Assembly (NCBI RefSeq): GCF_000832125.1
Contig: NZ_JPRK01000013.1
Span: 62,001-126,000, forward strand
Direction: 5' to 3'
From: Flavobacterium hibernum
GTDB taxonomy: Bacteria > Bacteroidota > Bacteroidia > Flavobacteriales > Flavobacteriaceae
DNA: 64,000 nt
Shown: in pieces, positions 26,025 to 34,355 of the stretch
Position numbering within the stretch: the stretch's first letter is position 1
Layout of the letters: the number at the start of each line of letters is the position of its first letter
Position numbers and translations under genes: made by a program
The notes under the pieces: generated by a model
What the model saw: the letters and a program-made list of their open reading frames with translations, nothing else
The model's database searches: none
Told to the model about the DNA's origin: nothing

Positions 26025-26319
26025 GATAATATTTTTTGATTACTGCAAAATTACATCAACTTTAGCCATCATTCGGTTTTAATTAGAAAGTATCTTAAAA
26101 AATTAAGTTGTTCATAAAAATAAATCATAATTATTTTGATCTGATATATGTCATGTTTAAAGTTAAAATATTTATTATTAATGGTTTATGTTTTTGTTTT
26201 GACTTTTGTGAATTTTATTTTTGGCTAATAAGTAAATTTTAAAAAGGGTTTGTAAGAGCATTAAAAAACATTTTTAAATGGCAATTTTGTATCAAAATGA
26301 CCCTAAATTTGAATTGAAC

Positions 26320-26545
26320 TGTTGATAAGTGTTTTGTTTATCACAGGTCTTTTACGCTCTTTTTATGTTGATAACTCTATTTAGATTTAGTATAAATAAC
26401 TGGCATTTTGAACGTTACGAGACTAAAGAGTGCTGTTGATAAAAAGTGAATTCCTTGCCGTTTTTAAGAAGGTAATAACTGTTGATAATTGGCGCGTTTT
26501 TTAACATCAAAATAGGCCCAAAAGAAGATCTCTGGGTTAAATTTG
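26320..26545 (+). promoter_or_regulatory. nrdBA upstream region with four TGTTGATAA repeats
   Basis: The 604-nt gap (26025-26628) holds no gene. TGTTGATAA occurs exactly four times in one orientation, at 26320, 26366, 26434 and 26480 (start-to-start 46, 68 and 46 bp). A weaker TGTTAATAG lies at 26561. Reversed, the word is TTATCAACA, one base off the DnaA box TTATCCACA. A -7 element, TAAATTTG, lies at 26538-26545. DnaA control of nrd is known in E. coli. Confidence 0.6.
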
Positions 26546-26628
26546 TATTTATAGAAATGCTGTTAATAGCTACTACAAAAACACATCATTTTTATTCAAA
26601 TTAAGTCACCATTTTAAAACGTATACAT

Positions 26629-27603
26629 ATGTCTATTTTTGATAAAAGAATCAATTATAAACCTTTTGAATATCCGGAGGTTTTACAATTTACAGAAGCC
26701 ATAAATAAAGCATATTGGGTTCATACCGAAGTCGATTTCACTGCAGATACACAAGATTTTCATTCCCATTTGAATGAAGCAGAAAAAACAGCCATAAAAA
26801 ATAGTTTGTTGGCCATTGCGCAAATAGAAGTTGCTGTAAAAAGCTTTTGGGGTAATATATACGAGCATTTTCCAAAACCTGAGTTTAATGGTTTAGGAAG
26901 TACTTTTGCAGAATGTGAGTTTAGACACTCTGAGGCATATTCGCGTCTTTTAGAAGTTTTAGGATACAATGACGAATTCGAAAAACTAATGGAGATACCG
27001 GTGATTCGCAAACGTGTCGATTATTTATCAGATGTATTAAAAGATACCAAATCACAAGACAACAAAAAGTACGTAGTATCGTTGATCCTGTTTAGTATTT
27101 TGATTGAAAATGTATCACTTTTCAGTCAGTTTGCGATTTTATTATCGTTTACAAGATTTAAAGGATATATGAAAAACGTGAGTAATATTATCGCCTGGAC
27201 TTCTATCGACGAACAAATTCATGCAAATGGTGGTATTTATATTGTAAACAAAATACGCGAAGAATTCCCGAATTATTTTGATGATGAAACTCTAAATCTT
27301 ATCAGAGAAACCGTTAAGCATTCTATAGATGTTGAAGCTGATATATTAGACTGGATATTTGAAGAAGGTGAAATCGAAACAATCAAAAAAGCAGATTTGG
27401 TGAACTTTATGAAATTTAGAATCGACGAAAGTTTAACTCAAATTAATATTCCAACCATTTTTAATGTTGCGCCAGAAGATTATAAAGCAATGGCTTGGTT
27501 TGAAGAAGAAGTTTTTGCCAATAGTCTGGATGATTTCTTTGCAAAAAGACCAGTAGAATATACCAAACACGACAAAAGTATTACCGCAAACGACCTTTTC
27601 TAA
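26629..27603 (+). CDS. nrdB: Ribonucleotide reductase class I small subunit
   Basis: 324 residues. Diiron ligands are readable: E67, E97 and H100 (ECEFRHSEAYS), E159, then E194 and H197 (SIDEQIHANG). The radical tyrosine is Y104, in the same spacing as E. coli E115-H118-Y122. It holds the diiron-tyrosyl cofactor that starts reduction of ribonucleoside diphosphates. No ATP-cone is fused at its N-terminus, unlike the NrdB of some Bacteroidota relatives. It is followed by nrdA after 11 bp, in beta-alpha order. Confidence 0.95.
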   Translation: MSIFDKRINYKPFEYPEVLQFTEAINKAYWVHTEVDFTADTQDFHSHLNEAEKTAIKNSLLAIAQIEVAVKSFWGNIYEHFPKPEFNGLGSTFAECEFRHSEAYSRLLEVLGYNDEFEKLMEIPVIRKRVDYLSDVLKDTKSQDNKKYVVSLILFSILIENVSLFSQFAILLSFTRFKGYMKNVSNIIAWTSIDEQIHANGGIYIVNKIREEFPNYFDDETLNLIRETVKHSIDVEADILDWIFEEGEIETIKKADLVNFMKFRIDESLTQINIPTIFNVAPEDYKAMAWFEEEVFANSLDDFFAKRPVEYTKHDKSITANDLF

Positions 27604-27614
27604 AAGCAATAAAT

Positions 27615-29315
27615 ATGATAAACGCAACAGATATAACTTCAGGAAACAGCCTTCCGTTAAGCGAAGCCGATAATAAAATGTGGTGGAAAAACTCTGAAAG
27701 TGAACAAATTTTAAATCGTGGATACCTTTTAAAAGGCGAAACTGTAGAAGGTGCCATTGACAGAATTTGTACCGCTGCAGCAAAACGACTTTACAAGCCT
27801 GAGTTAAAAGAGTCTTTTGTAGAAATGATCGAGCGCGGATGGATGAGTATTAGCTCGCCAGTTTGGGCAAATATGGGTACAGAACGCGGTTTACCAATTT
27901 CATGTTTCAACGTTCACGTTCCAGATGAAATAGAAGGAATTACACATAAATTAGGAGAAGTAATCATGCAAACCAAAATTGGTGGTGGAACATCTGGTTA
28001 TTTTGGAGAATTGCGCGAAAGAGGAAGTGCCGTAACAGATAACGGAAAGAGTAGTGGAGCAGTAAGTTTCATGAAACTTTTTGATACTACAATGGATACG
28101 ATTTCGCAAGGTGGCGTTCGCCGTGGTGCTTTTGCTGCCTATTTAGATGTTGATCACCCGGATATAGAAGAATTTTTGAAGATTAAAAGCATCGGAAATC
28201 CAATTCAGAACTTGTTCACTGGAATTTGTGTTCCAGATTACTGGATGCAGGAAATGATCGATGGCGATGCAGATAAAAGACAAGTTTGGGCTAAAGTTCT
28301 AGAAAGTCGTCAGCAAAAAGGATTGCCGTATATCTTTTTTAGTGACAATGTAAATAAGAACAAACCACAAGTTTATAAAGATAAAAACCTGCGCATTAAC
28401 GCCAGTAATTTGTGTAGCGAAATCATGTTGCCATCTAGTTTTGATGAATCATTTATTTGCTGTCTTTCGTCAATGAACTTAGAACTTTATGAAGAATGGA
28501 AAGATACTGAAGCTGTAAAATTGGCTATCTTTTTTCTAGATGCAGTTTTACAGGAATTCATCGAAAAAACCGAAGGCAATTATTATTTGGCAGCAGCAAA
28601 TCGTTTTGCCAAAAGACACCGTGCGCTTGGACTTGGCGTTTTAGGATGGCATTCGTATTTGCAAAAAAATATGATTCCGTTTGAAGGAATGGAAGCCAAA
28701 ATGAAAACCACAGAAATATTCAAACACATTAGCGACAAAGCCGATAAAGCAACTCAGGATTTAGCCAGAATTTATGGTGAACCAGAATTGTTAAAAGGAT
28801 ACGGAAGACGCAATACGACAACAATGGCAATTGCTCCAACAACGTCATCATCGGCAATTTTAGGACAAACTTCTCCAGGAATTGAACCTTTTAGCAGTAA
28901 TTATTACAAAGCTGGTTTGAGCAAAGGTAATTTTATGCGTAAAAATAAATACCTAAAAATATTACTGGAAGAAAAAGGTCTTGACAACGAAGAAGTTTGG
29001 AGAGAAATTATGCTAAACGGCGGAAGCGTTCAACATATGAGTCAACTTTCTAAAAATGAAAAAGACGTATTTAAAACCTTTAAAGAAATCAGTCAGTTAG
29101 AGATTGTACAACAAGCAGCAATTCGCCAAAAGTTTGTAGATCAGGGGCAAAGTTTAAACCTAAATATTCCGGCAGAATTACCAATTAAGGAAGTAAACCG
29201 CCTAATGATCGAAGCGTGGCAATTGGGCGTTAAAAGTTTGTATTATCAACGCAGTCAAAGTGTTTCTAAAGAACTCGTTACAAGTTTAGTTACTTGCAGC
29301 AGTTGTGAATCATAA
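27615..29315 (+). CDS. nrdA: Ribonucleotide reductase class I large subunit, compact form without ATP-cone
   Basis: 566 residues, against about 760 for E. coli NrdA. The active-site parts are present: C97 (LPISCFN), N265-C267-E269 (ASNLCSEI), C282/C283, the radical-path region RNTTTMAIAPTTSS, and the C-terminal redox pair CSSC at 561-564. The N-terminus starts directly at the catalytic fold, so the dATP-sensing ATP-cone is missing. Neither subunit therefore shows the standard overall-activity switch. It reduces NDPs to dNDPs in the cytoplasm. Confidence 0.95.
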   Translation: MINATDITSGNSLPLSEADNKMWWKNSESEQILNRGYLLKGETVEGAIDRICTAAAKRLYKPELKESFVEMIERGWMSISSPVWANMGTERGLPISCFNVHVPDEIEGITHKLGEVIMQTKIGGGTSGYFGELRERGSAVTDNGKSSGAVSFMKLFDTTMDTISQGGVRRGAFAAYLDVDHPDIEEFLKIKSIGNPIQNLFTGICVPDYWMQEMIDGDADKRQVWAKVLESRQQKGLPYIFFSDNVNKNKPQVYKDKNLRINASNLCSEIMLPSSFDESFICCLSSMNLELYEEWKDTEAVKLAIFFLDAVLQEFIEKTEGNYYLAAANRFAKRHRALGLGVLGWHSYLQKNMIPFEGMEAKMKTTEIFKHISDKADKATQDLARIYGEPELLKGYGRRNTTTMAIAPTTSSSAILGQTSPGIEPFSSNYYKAGLSKGNFMRKNKYLKILLEEKGLDNEEVWREIMLNGGSVQHMSQLSKNEKDVFKTFKEISQLEIVQQAAIRQKFVDQGQSLNLNIPAELPIKEVNRLMIEAWQLGVKSLYYQRSQSVSKELVTSLVTCSSCES

Positions 29316-29355
29316 AAAAGAGTAATAAATTAGACAAAGCTTACATAACTAAATT

Positions 29356-29388
29356 AAACCCGACAGGTTTTAAAAACCTGTCGGGTTT
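29356..29388. terminator. ACCCGACAGGT-family hairpin, copy 2, after nrdA
   Basis: Perfect 15-bp arms (29356-29370, 29374-29388) identical to those at 1824-1856, loop TAA here, followed by TTTTC. It lies between the convergent nrdA and Crp-like genes and is a good bidirectional terminator. Confidence 0.85.
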
Positions 29389-29401
29389 TCTATGCGCGCG
29401 T

Positions 29402-29977
29402 TCAAACCTTAGATTTCAATCGACTCAATGTTTCCTGAGAAACATTAATGTACGAAGCCACAATTTTGTTCGGCAAACGTTTTACAATTGCGGGATTTAC
29501 TTTTAGTAAAAGCTGATATCTTTCGAGAGCATCCATTGTGGTAAACGACATCAGTCGGTTGGTATTATTAACGTAAGCTCTTTCCAAATAAGCGCAATAA
29601 AACTGCATCCATTGCGGGATGGTTTGAATTAAGTGATTAAAATCTTCATGGCTAATATACAATAGTTCCGATTTTTCGATCACCTGAATGTATTCTGTCG
29701 AAGGAACTTTGGTAATAAAACTCACCAATGCAGTCGCAAATTGATTTTCGAAAGCAATATAACGTGTTACATCTTTTCCCTCTTCGTTGATATAATAAAT
29801 TCTCAAACAACCTTTATTAACGAAATAAGTATTTTGGCTAGTTTGTCCCGCTGAAAGTAGATGCTCATTTTTTACCAGTTTTAAAGGTTTAAAATAAGAT
29901 AGAATGGTATTGAGGTCTTCTTCTGAAACATCAATTCGTTTTTTTATATAATCGCCTAGTTGTTCGTATAGCATCAT
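29402..29977 (-). CDS. Crp/Fnr-family transcriptional regulator
   Basis: 191 residues. A cyclic-nucleotide-binding-like beta roll (about 30-115, EHLLSAGQTSQNTYFVNKGC) is followed by a C-terminal helix-turn-helix (PNKIVASYINVSQETLSRL). The cAMP-binding PBC residues and any Fnr cysteine cluster are not evident, so the effector is unknown. It begins at the base immediately after the ribB stop with no gap, so it is probably co-transcribed with ribB. Confidence 0.85.
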   Translation of the reverse strand: MMLYEQLGDYIKKRIDVSEEDLNTILSYFKPLKLVKNEHLLSAGQTSQNTYFVNKGCLRIYYINEEGKDVTRYIAFENQFATALVSFITKVPSTEYIQVIEKSELLYISHEDFNHLIQTIPQWMQFYCAYLERAYVNNTNRLMSFTTMDALERYQLLLKVNPAIVKRLPNKIVASYINVSQETLSRLKSKV

Positions 29978-30640
29978 TTACAGATAATCTCTCACAAATT
30001 TTCGGTAATAAATAATATCTTCTATAGATAAAACTACCAAATCGTGCAGATTAGCAAAGCTAATGATTTTGTCCAATTTTGCCATACTGCCGTCTTCATT
30101 CATTAATTCGCATAAAACAGCTTCGGGTTGCAAACCCGCTAATTTCATTAAATCGACACTGCCTTCCGTATGTCCGTTTCGTTCTAAAACACCATTGTTT
30201 TTGGCGCGTAACGGAAAAATATGTCCCGGTCTAGCCAAATCTGAAGCCTGAGCATTTATAGCACAAGCCGCCTGGATAGTAGTAATTCTATCTGCTGCCG
30301 AAACTCCTGTTGTAACGCCTTTTTTTGCTTCAATTGTGATGGTGAAAGGAGTTTGAAAACTACTCGTATTTTCGGTTACCATATAAGGCAATTCAAGCTG
30401 ATTGGCTTTTTCATTAATGAGACAAAGGCAAACGATTCCGCTACATTCGCGTATCATCATCGCCATATCACGAACACTCATTGCATGTGCCGAGAATATT
30501 AAATCGCCTTCGTTTTCGCGGTTTTCATCATCGGTTAATAAAATGCCTTTTCCGTTTTGCAATTGTTGGAGGGCATTTTCGACACGTTGAACGCTGGTCA
30601 AGCCAAATTTTTCTAGTGGAGAGGTTAGTGTACTTATCAT
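29978..30640 (-). CDS. ribB: 3,4-dihydroxy-2-butanone-4-phosphate synthase
   Basis: 220 residues, the usual length of stand-alone RibB. Motifs: DDENRENEGDL (37-47, metal and substrate binding), TGVSAADRITT, LARPGHIFPL and ERNGHTEGSVDLMKLAG. It converts ribulose 5-phosphate into the four-carbon precursor of riboflavin, releasing formate. No GTP cyclohydrolase II domain is fused and no other rib gene is nearby, so it may be an additional copy beside a RibBA elsewhere. It directly abuts the Crp-like gene. Confidence 0.93.
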   Translation of the reverse strand: MISTLTSPLEKFGLTSVQRVENALQQLQNGKGILLTDDENRENEGDLIFSAHAMSVRDMAMMIRECSGIVCLCLINEKANQLELPYMVTENTSSFQTPFTITIEAKKGVTTGVSAADRITTIQAACAINAQASDLARPGHIFPLRAKNNGVLERNGHTEGSVDLMKLAGLQPEAVLCELMNEDGSMAKLDKIISFANLHDLVVLSIEDIIYYRKFVRDYL

Positions 30641-30916
30641 TTATACTGAACTTTTTAAATTTAAGAACAGCAAATCTAAAGTTGTTTAAGATGTAAAAGT
30701 TTGATGTAAGTCAATAAAATGAGGGTTTTGATTTTTGTAACCCTTTATGATGTGATAAATCCCGTATAAGTACTTAGTGTTTGAGATTTATTTATTCTTA
30801 TACTTGTTAAAGTTAAATTTTAGAGGATTATGGTTTTCCGTAAATAAGCTGATTATCAAATGATAATATTTGTTACTAAGTAGTATAAATGTGCCAAAAA
30901 ATTAATAATTCAAAGA

Positions 30917-31609
30917 ATGAAGAAAATAACAATTAAAGAATTAGTTGCCTTCAGAAGAAAATCTGACAGAAACAGAAAGAATTTTGCCTTTAAATTAAGA
31001 AATAGAGAAGAAAAAAGGATTGATGAAAATGATTTAAAAAATGAAGGCGGTGGTGACTATTGGATAACAAGTACAAGTTGTATTTACAATGTTTTTAAAT
31101 ATGAAAGTGATGAATTATATGATTCAAAAATAGAAGAACTTCGTTCAAGATTTGAAAATGTTGACAATAGGAGAACTCAATCTATGTATTTAAGAAATAT
31201 CGAAATTCTTACTAGTTTTAAAGATTTTGATTTTGAGGATTCCAAACCTTCGTGTGATTTGAAATATCAAAAGGTACCCAAAAGTTTTAAAATTTTAACT
31301 GTAGATAATTTTCCATTATTTGTAAATCCAAGTCTTTTGTTTTCTTTTGAAAGAAATGGTAAAAATTTGATAGGTGCAATTTGGTTAATTCCACAACTTA
31401 GTGGATTTACAAAGCCAGAGTTAGGTATGTTTTGTGAAATATTACATAAATTTCTTATCAAAAATTATGGTGATACTTATCAAATCTCGGAAGATTATTG
31501 TATAGCAATTGATACCTATAATGCACAAAAGGTTAGCTTTACGGAACTTTTAAACGGTGATTTTCCTTTTTTAATTGATAATACTTTAGATGAAATTAAA
31601 AAAATATAA
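30917..31609 (+). CDS. Hypothetical protein, 230 residues
   Basis: I do not recognise this protein. It has no signal peptide or membrane helix. The first 40 residues are strongly basic (ELVAFRRKSDRNRKNFAFKL). The C-terminal half (about 125-225) is a mixed alpha/beta stretch with GAIWLIPQLSGFTKPELGMF. It stands alone between ribB and a terminator at 31651-31680, and its base composition is more AT-rich than its neighbours. Such isolated AT-rich genes are often accessory; no defence or toxin motif is visible. Confidence 0.6.
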   Translation: MKKITIKELVAFRRKSDRNRKNFAFKLRNREEKRIDENDLKNEGGGDYWITSTSCIYNVFKYESDELYDSKIEELRSRFENVDNRRTQSMYLRNIEILTSFKDFDFEDSKPSCDLKYQKVPKSFKILTVDNFPLFVNPSLLFSFERNGKNLIGAIWLIPQLSGFTKPELGMFCEILHKFLIKNYGDTYQISEDYCIAIDTYNAQKVSFTELLNGDFPFLIDNTLDEIKKI

Positions 31610-31650
31610 TATTAATTTTGCTTTATCAAAAGTATTTTGAATAAATAATA

Positions 31651-31680
31651 AAAACCGTTTCAAACTAATGAAACGGTTTT
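31651..31680. terminator. Bidirectional terminator
   Basis: Perfect 12-bp arms AAAACCGTTTCA / TGAAACGGTTTT (31651-31662, 31669-31680) with a 6-nt loop and T runs on both strands. It lies between the convergent 30917 gene and the DoxD-DoxA gene. Confidence 0.88.
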
Positions 31681-31686
31681 TTAAAA

Positions 31687-32688
31687 TTATAATTGAGCAC
31701 TCCAGGTCAAACCGCTAATGTCTATCAAAGTAAGTGTGTAATAACCATTTTGAACATCAAAGTTCTCTAATGGAATTGTAATTGTAGCTTTTGCTCCAAG
31801 CGGAATAACTAAACTATGCGCACCAGGTTTTACTTTTGCAACATAATGATTGTGTATCGCTTTAGGAGATAGTTTGGCTAAATCATTTCCGTTTAAGTTT
31901 AGTAGATTTTTTCCAGATGCATCTTGAAGTGTGATTCCAATTAAAAATGAACCGTAAACATCGACACCTTCTACACGATAGACTTCAAAACTTAAAGTGT
32001 TTTTGTCTATTTTTAAATGGCTTATTTCAAGCTTTGGTTTTACCGATTTATTGTGTAAAGTTCCAAAAACACCGCCGTGAAAATATTGATTGGTATATAA
32101 AGTAAGTCCAAAAATAAAAGCAACGATAAGCAGCAGAGTTCGTTTGTATGATGCCAGTTTTAATTCTCCCGAACCCAAGAATTTAAACCATTTTGTTTGT
32201 GTGAAACGAGCCTTTTTTTCAGTAAAATAAGAATCTAAAGAAAGGTAACTGCTTCCAGTTAAGAACAATGTAAATCCGGCGGCTAAACCTAAAATTCCAA
32301 TTTGCCATTCGTCCAGACACGTAGTTCCAATCCAACCAGAAGCAAGCAGAATTCCTAAAGCCAATAAGAAAATTCCAATGCTCATTAATCGGGTAAAAAA
32401 GCCTAGAATCATAGCTAAACCTACAATTCCTTCGATAATAGTAAAAGCTACCATAGAAATCCACAAAGCTTCAGGATGCGTTACTAAGTATTCGATTATA
32501 GGTTTTAATCCGAGAGAATTGGGTAAAAAATGATTGAATTTTTCACCAATATAGCCGGCTTCGTCAGGAATCAATTTGTTTTCTAAGATAAGTCGCCTCC
32601 AAAAGGCCGAAAAGTATGTCCAACCCACAACCAATCGCAAAGCTAAAGTGGTTATAGAAGCGGCATCAAAAGTTTTTTGATTTTGCAT
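31687..32688 (-). CDS. DoxD-DoxA fusion, thiosulfate:quinone oxidoreductase-like membrane protein
   Basis: 333 residues. The N-terminal part (about 10-165) is a DoxD-type membrane domain (LALRLVVGWTYFSAFWRR, then FTIIEGIVGLAMILGFFTRL). A further helix at about 183-200 leads to a C-terminal extracytoplasmic beta domain of DoxA type (about 205-333, VYGSFLIGITLQDASGKNLL). In Acidianus DoxD and DoxA are separate subunits of thiosulfate:quinone oxidoreductase; fusion is common in Bacteroidota. Activity here is inferred. It is followed upstream by a small membrane protein gene. Confidence 0.8.
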   Translation of the reverse strand: MQNQKTFDAASITTLALRLVVGWTYFSAFWRRLILENKLIPDEAGYIGEKFNHFLPNSLGLKPIIEYLVTHPEALWISMVAFTIIEGIVGLAMILGFFTRLMSIGIFLLALGILLASGWIGTTCLDEWQIGILGLAAGFTLFLTGSSYLSLDSYFTEKKARFTQTKWFKFLGSGELKLASYKRTLLLIVAFIFGLTLYTNQYFHGGVFGTLHNKSVKPKLEISHLKIDKNTLSFEVYRVEGVDVYGSFLIGITLQDASGKNLLNLNGNDLAKLSPKAIHNHYVAKVKPGAHSLVIPLGAKATITIPLENFDVQNGYYTLTLIDISGLTWSAQL

Positions 32689-32718
32689 TATAAGTAATTT
32701 TAAAAATAATAAATTGTT

Positions 32719-33135
32719 TTAAGCCAAGTTCGAAACAACCGGCGAGGCAATTTTTATATTCTTAAATACTATAAACAAAGGAGGATAAGTAATCGATTTT
32801 TTATTGAACTCAAACGAAGAAGGAATCTGTAATTTAGTAAAAGCAGTACTTTGTTTTACTTGAAAATAAAACGGCTGAATCCTTGAAATTATAGGTGTTT
32901 GCGGAACAGAAATAACTTTTTTAGCAATAGAGTTTTTCTTAATAATGCTACTGCTGCAAGATTCCTGTACAGGTAATTGTGTTTGGTTTTTTTGAGAAAC
33001 TTCTGGAGATTCTATCGAAACAAAATGCAGAATAGTTCTTTTAACCTGACAATTAGAAAAAGCATACAACAAACCTACAACTAACAAAAGCTGTTTAAGA
33101 TAGCCAAAGAAAATAGAGCATCTTTTTACGTTCAT
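32719..33135 (-). CDS. Small membrane-anchored hypothetical protein
   Basis: 138 residues. One hydrophobic helix (about 11-27, LKQLLLVVGLLYAFSNC) is followed by a low-complexity exported part and a C-terminal SITYPPLFIVFKNIK. The general plan resembles the small gene ahead of the metal RND pump at 43303 (helix, polar linker, C-terminal aromatic/proline motif). Lies 30 bp ahead of the DoxD-DoxA gene in the same orientation, so they are likely co-transcribed. Function unknown. Confidence 0.6.
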   Translation of the reverse strand: MNVKRCSIFFGYLKQLLLVVGLLYAFSNCQVKRTILHFVSIESPEVSQKNQTQLPVQESCSSSIIKKNSIAKKVISVPQTPIISRIQPFYFQVKQSTAFTKLQIPSSFEFNKKSITYPPLFIVFKNIKIASPVVSNLA

Positions 33136-33222
33136 GGCATAAAAATAAGGCTAATAAAAATTCTTTGGGCCATTTTTGCATAATGTTAACAACTATAAGT
33201 GTAGAAACATTAATTATTTTTT

Positions 33223-33364
33223 ACCGCAAAGAACGCAAAGATTTTCATCTAAGAAAGCTTTTATAAAAAGAGCAAAGTTCACAAAGCTAAGTCAATACAA
33301 AGCTTTGTGAACTTTGCTCTTTTTATAAAAGCTAAGAGTAAAAAATCTTTGCGTTCTTTGCGGT
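33223..33364. repeat. 142-bp nested palindrome of GCAAAG-type units
   Basis: Outer arms 33223-33245 and 33342-33364 are perfect over 23 bp. Inner arms 33256-33288 and 33301-33333 are perfect over 33 bp, with a 12-nt loop. It is the only structure in the 334-nt gap (33136-33469). A diverged copy lies at 59007-59157. Confidence 0.92.
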
Positions 33365-33469
33365 TAAATTTACTATACCGTTAAAAAAAGTTAGTAATTA
33401 GGTTTGCAAATTCAAGAAATAAAGCGCGACAATAATTTTGTATCTTAGTACATCATAAATCTTTTGCAC

Positions 33470-34240
33470 ATGCCTTGGAATCCGGAAATCTATAATAAAT
33501 TCAAAAACATTCGATATCAGCCTTTTTATGATTTGGCTAATTTTATTCAGCCCGAAAAAGGAATGAAAGCGATTGACTTAGGTTGTGGTACGGGGGAACA
33601 AACTTCGATTTTAGCCAATAAATTTCCTGAAGCCAGTTTTCTGGGAGTTGATTCATCGGCAGAAATGTTGGAACAATCAAAAGCTTTAGAATCAGATAAT
33701 TTGCATTTTCGTCAGGCCACTACCGAAGAAACTTTAGAATCTGGCGAGAAATGGGATTTGATTTTTAGTAATGCAGCTTTGCAATGGTCGAACGATCACG
33801 AAGTTTTATTTACCAAATTAGTAGAACATCTTCATCCAAAAGGGCAATTTGCGATACAAATGCCTGTTCAGCCCGAAAATAAACTCAATAAAATTCTTTT
33901 AGAATTGGTGAATGAAGAACCTTTTAAATTATACTTAAAAGGTTTTAAAAGAGAATCTCCAGTTTTGAGTATTGACGAATATGCGCAAATACTTTTTGAT
34001 GGCGGTCTTGAAGATATCCAGATTCTGCAAAAAGTATATCCCATAATTGCGAACGATCATGAAACACTTTTCAACTTCATTTCAGGTTCGGCGTTGATTC
34101 CGTATATCGAACGTTTAGAAGGCGACGAGCAAGCACTTTTTATTCAAACTTATAAAGAGCGAATCGCAGTTCATTTTCCAAAACTTCCGGCAATTTATTC
34201 TTTTAAGAGAATATTAATGTACGGTCGAAAAGGTGCTTAA
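33470..34240 (+). CDS. SAM-dependent methyltransferase, trans-aconitate 2-methyltransferase-like
   Basis: 256 residues. The SAM-binding motif AIDLGCGTGEQTSI is at about 35-48, followed by FLGVDSSAEMLEQS and NAALQWSNDHEVLF, the Tam-type motif after strand 4. It starts MPWNPEIYNKF, as Tam proteins do, so I use the ATG at 33470 and not the TTG six bases upstream. A -7 element, TAATTTTG, lies at 33433-33440. Tam methylates trans-aconitate in the cytoplasm to relieve aconitase inhibition; substrate identity here is by resemblance only. Confidence 0.8.
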   Translation: MPWNPEIYNKFKNIRYQPFYDLANFIQPEKGMKAIDLGCGTGEQTSILANKFPEASFLGVDSSAEMLEQSKALESDNLHFRQATTEETLESGEKWDLIFSNAALQWSNDHEVLFTKLVEHLHPKGQFAIQMPVQPENKLNKILLELVNEEPFKLYLKGFKRESPVLSIDEYAQILFDGGLEDIQILQKVYPIIANDHETLFNFISGSALIPYIERLEGDEQALFIQTYKERIAVHFPKLPAIYSFKRILMYGRKGA

Positions 34241-34314
34241 GTATTTTAAATTGCTGTAAATCATGATGCTGAAATTTAATTTTTGAAAATAATTATATAT
34301 TTATGTGTTTTTAA

Positions 34315-34336
34315 AATATACTTTTTAGTATATTTG
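34315..34336 (+). promoter_or_regulatory. TetR operator overlapping its own promoter
   Basis: AATATACT-TTTT-AGTATATT (34315-34334) has perfect 8-bp arms. The -7 element TATATTTG (34329-34336) overlaps it, so binding would block transcription. The same site recurs at 34963-34982 and, with one mismatch, at 34987-35006. Confidence 0.75.
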
Positions 34337-34355
34337 TACTCTAATTTAGAATGTG

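Noticed and set aside
26320..26488. Chromosomal replication origin
   Set aside because: The four boxes are one base off the DnaA consensus, no dnaA/dnaN or other origin-linked gene is near, and they sit upstream of nrdBA; a promoter role is simpler.
30641..30916. FMN riboswitch upstream of ribB
   Set aside because: No conserved multi-stem FMN-aptamer sequence or terminator could be found in this AT-rich stretch.
33136..33469. Insertion sequence remnant around the long palindrome
   Set aside because: No transposase fragment, no target duplication that I could see; treated as a palindromic repeat.
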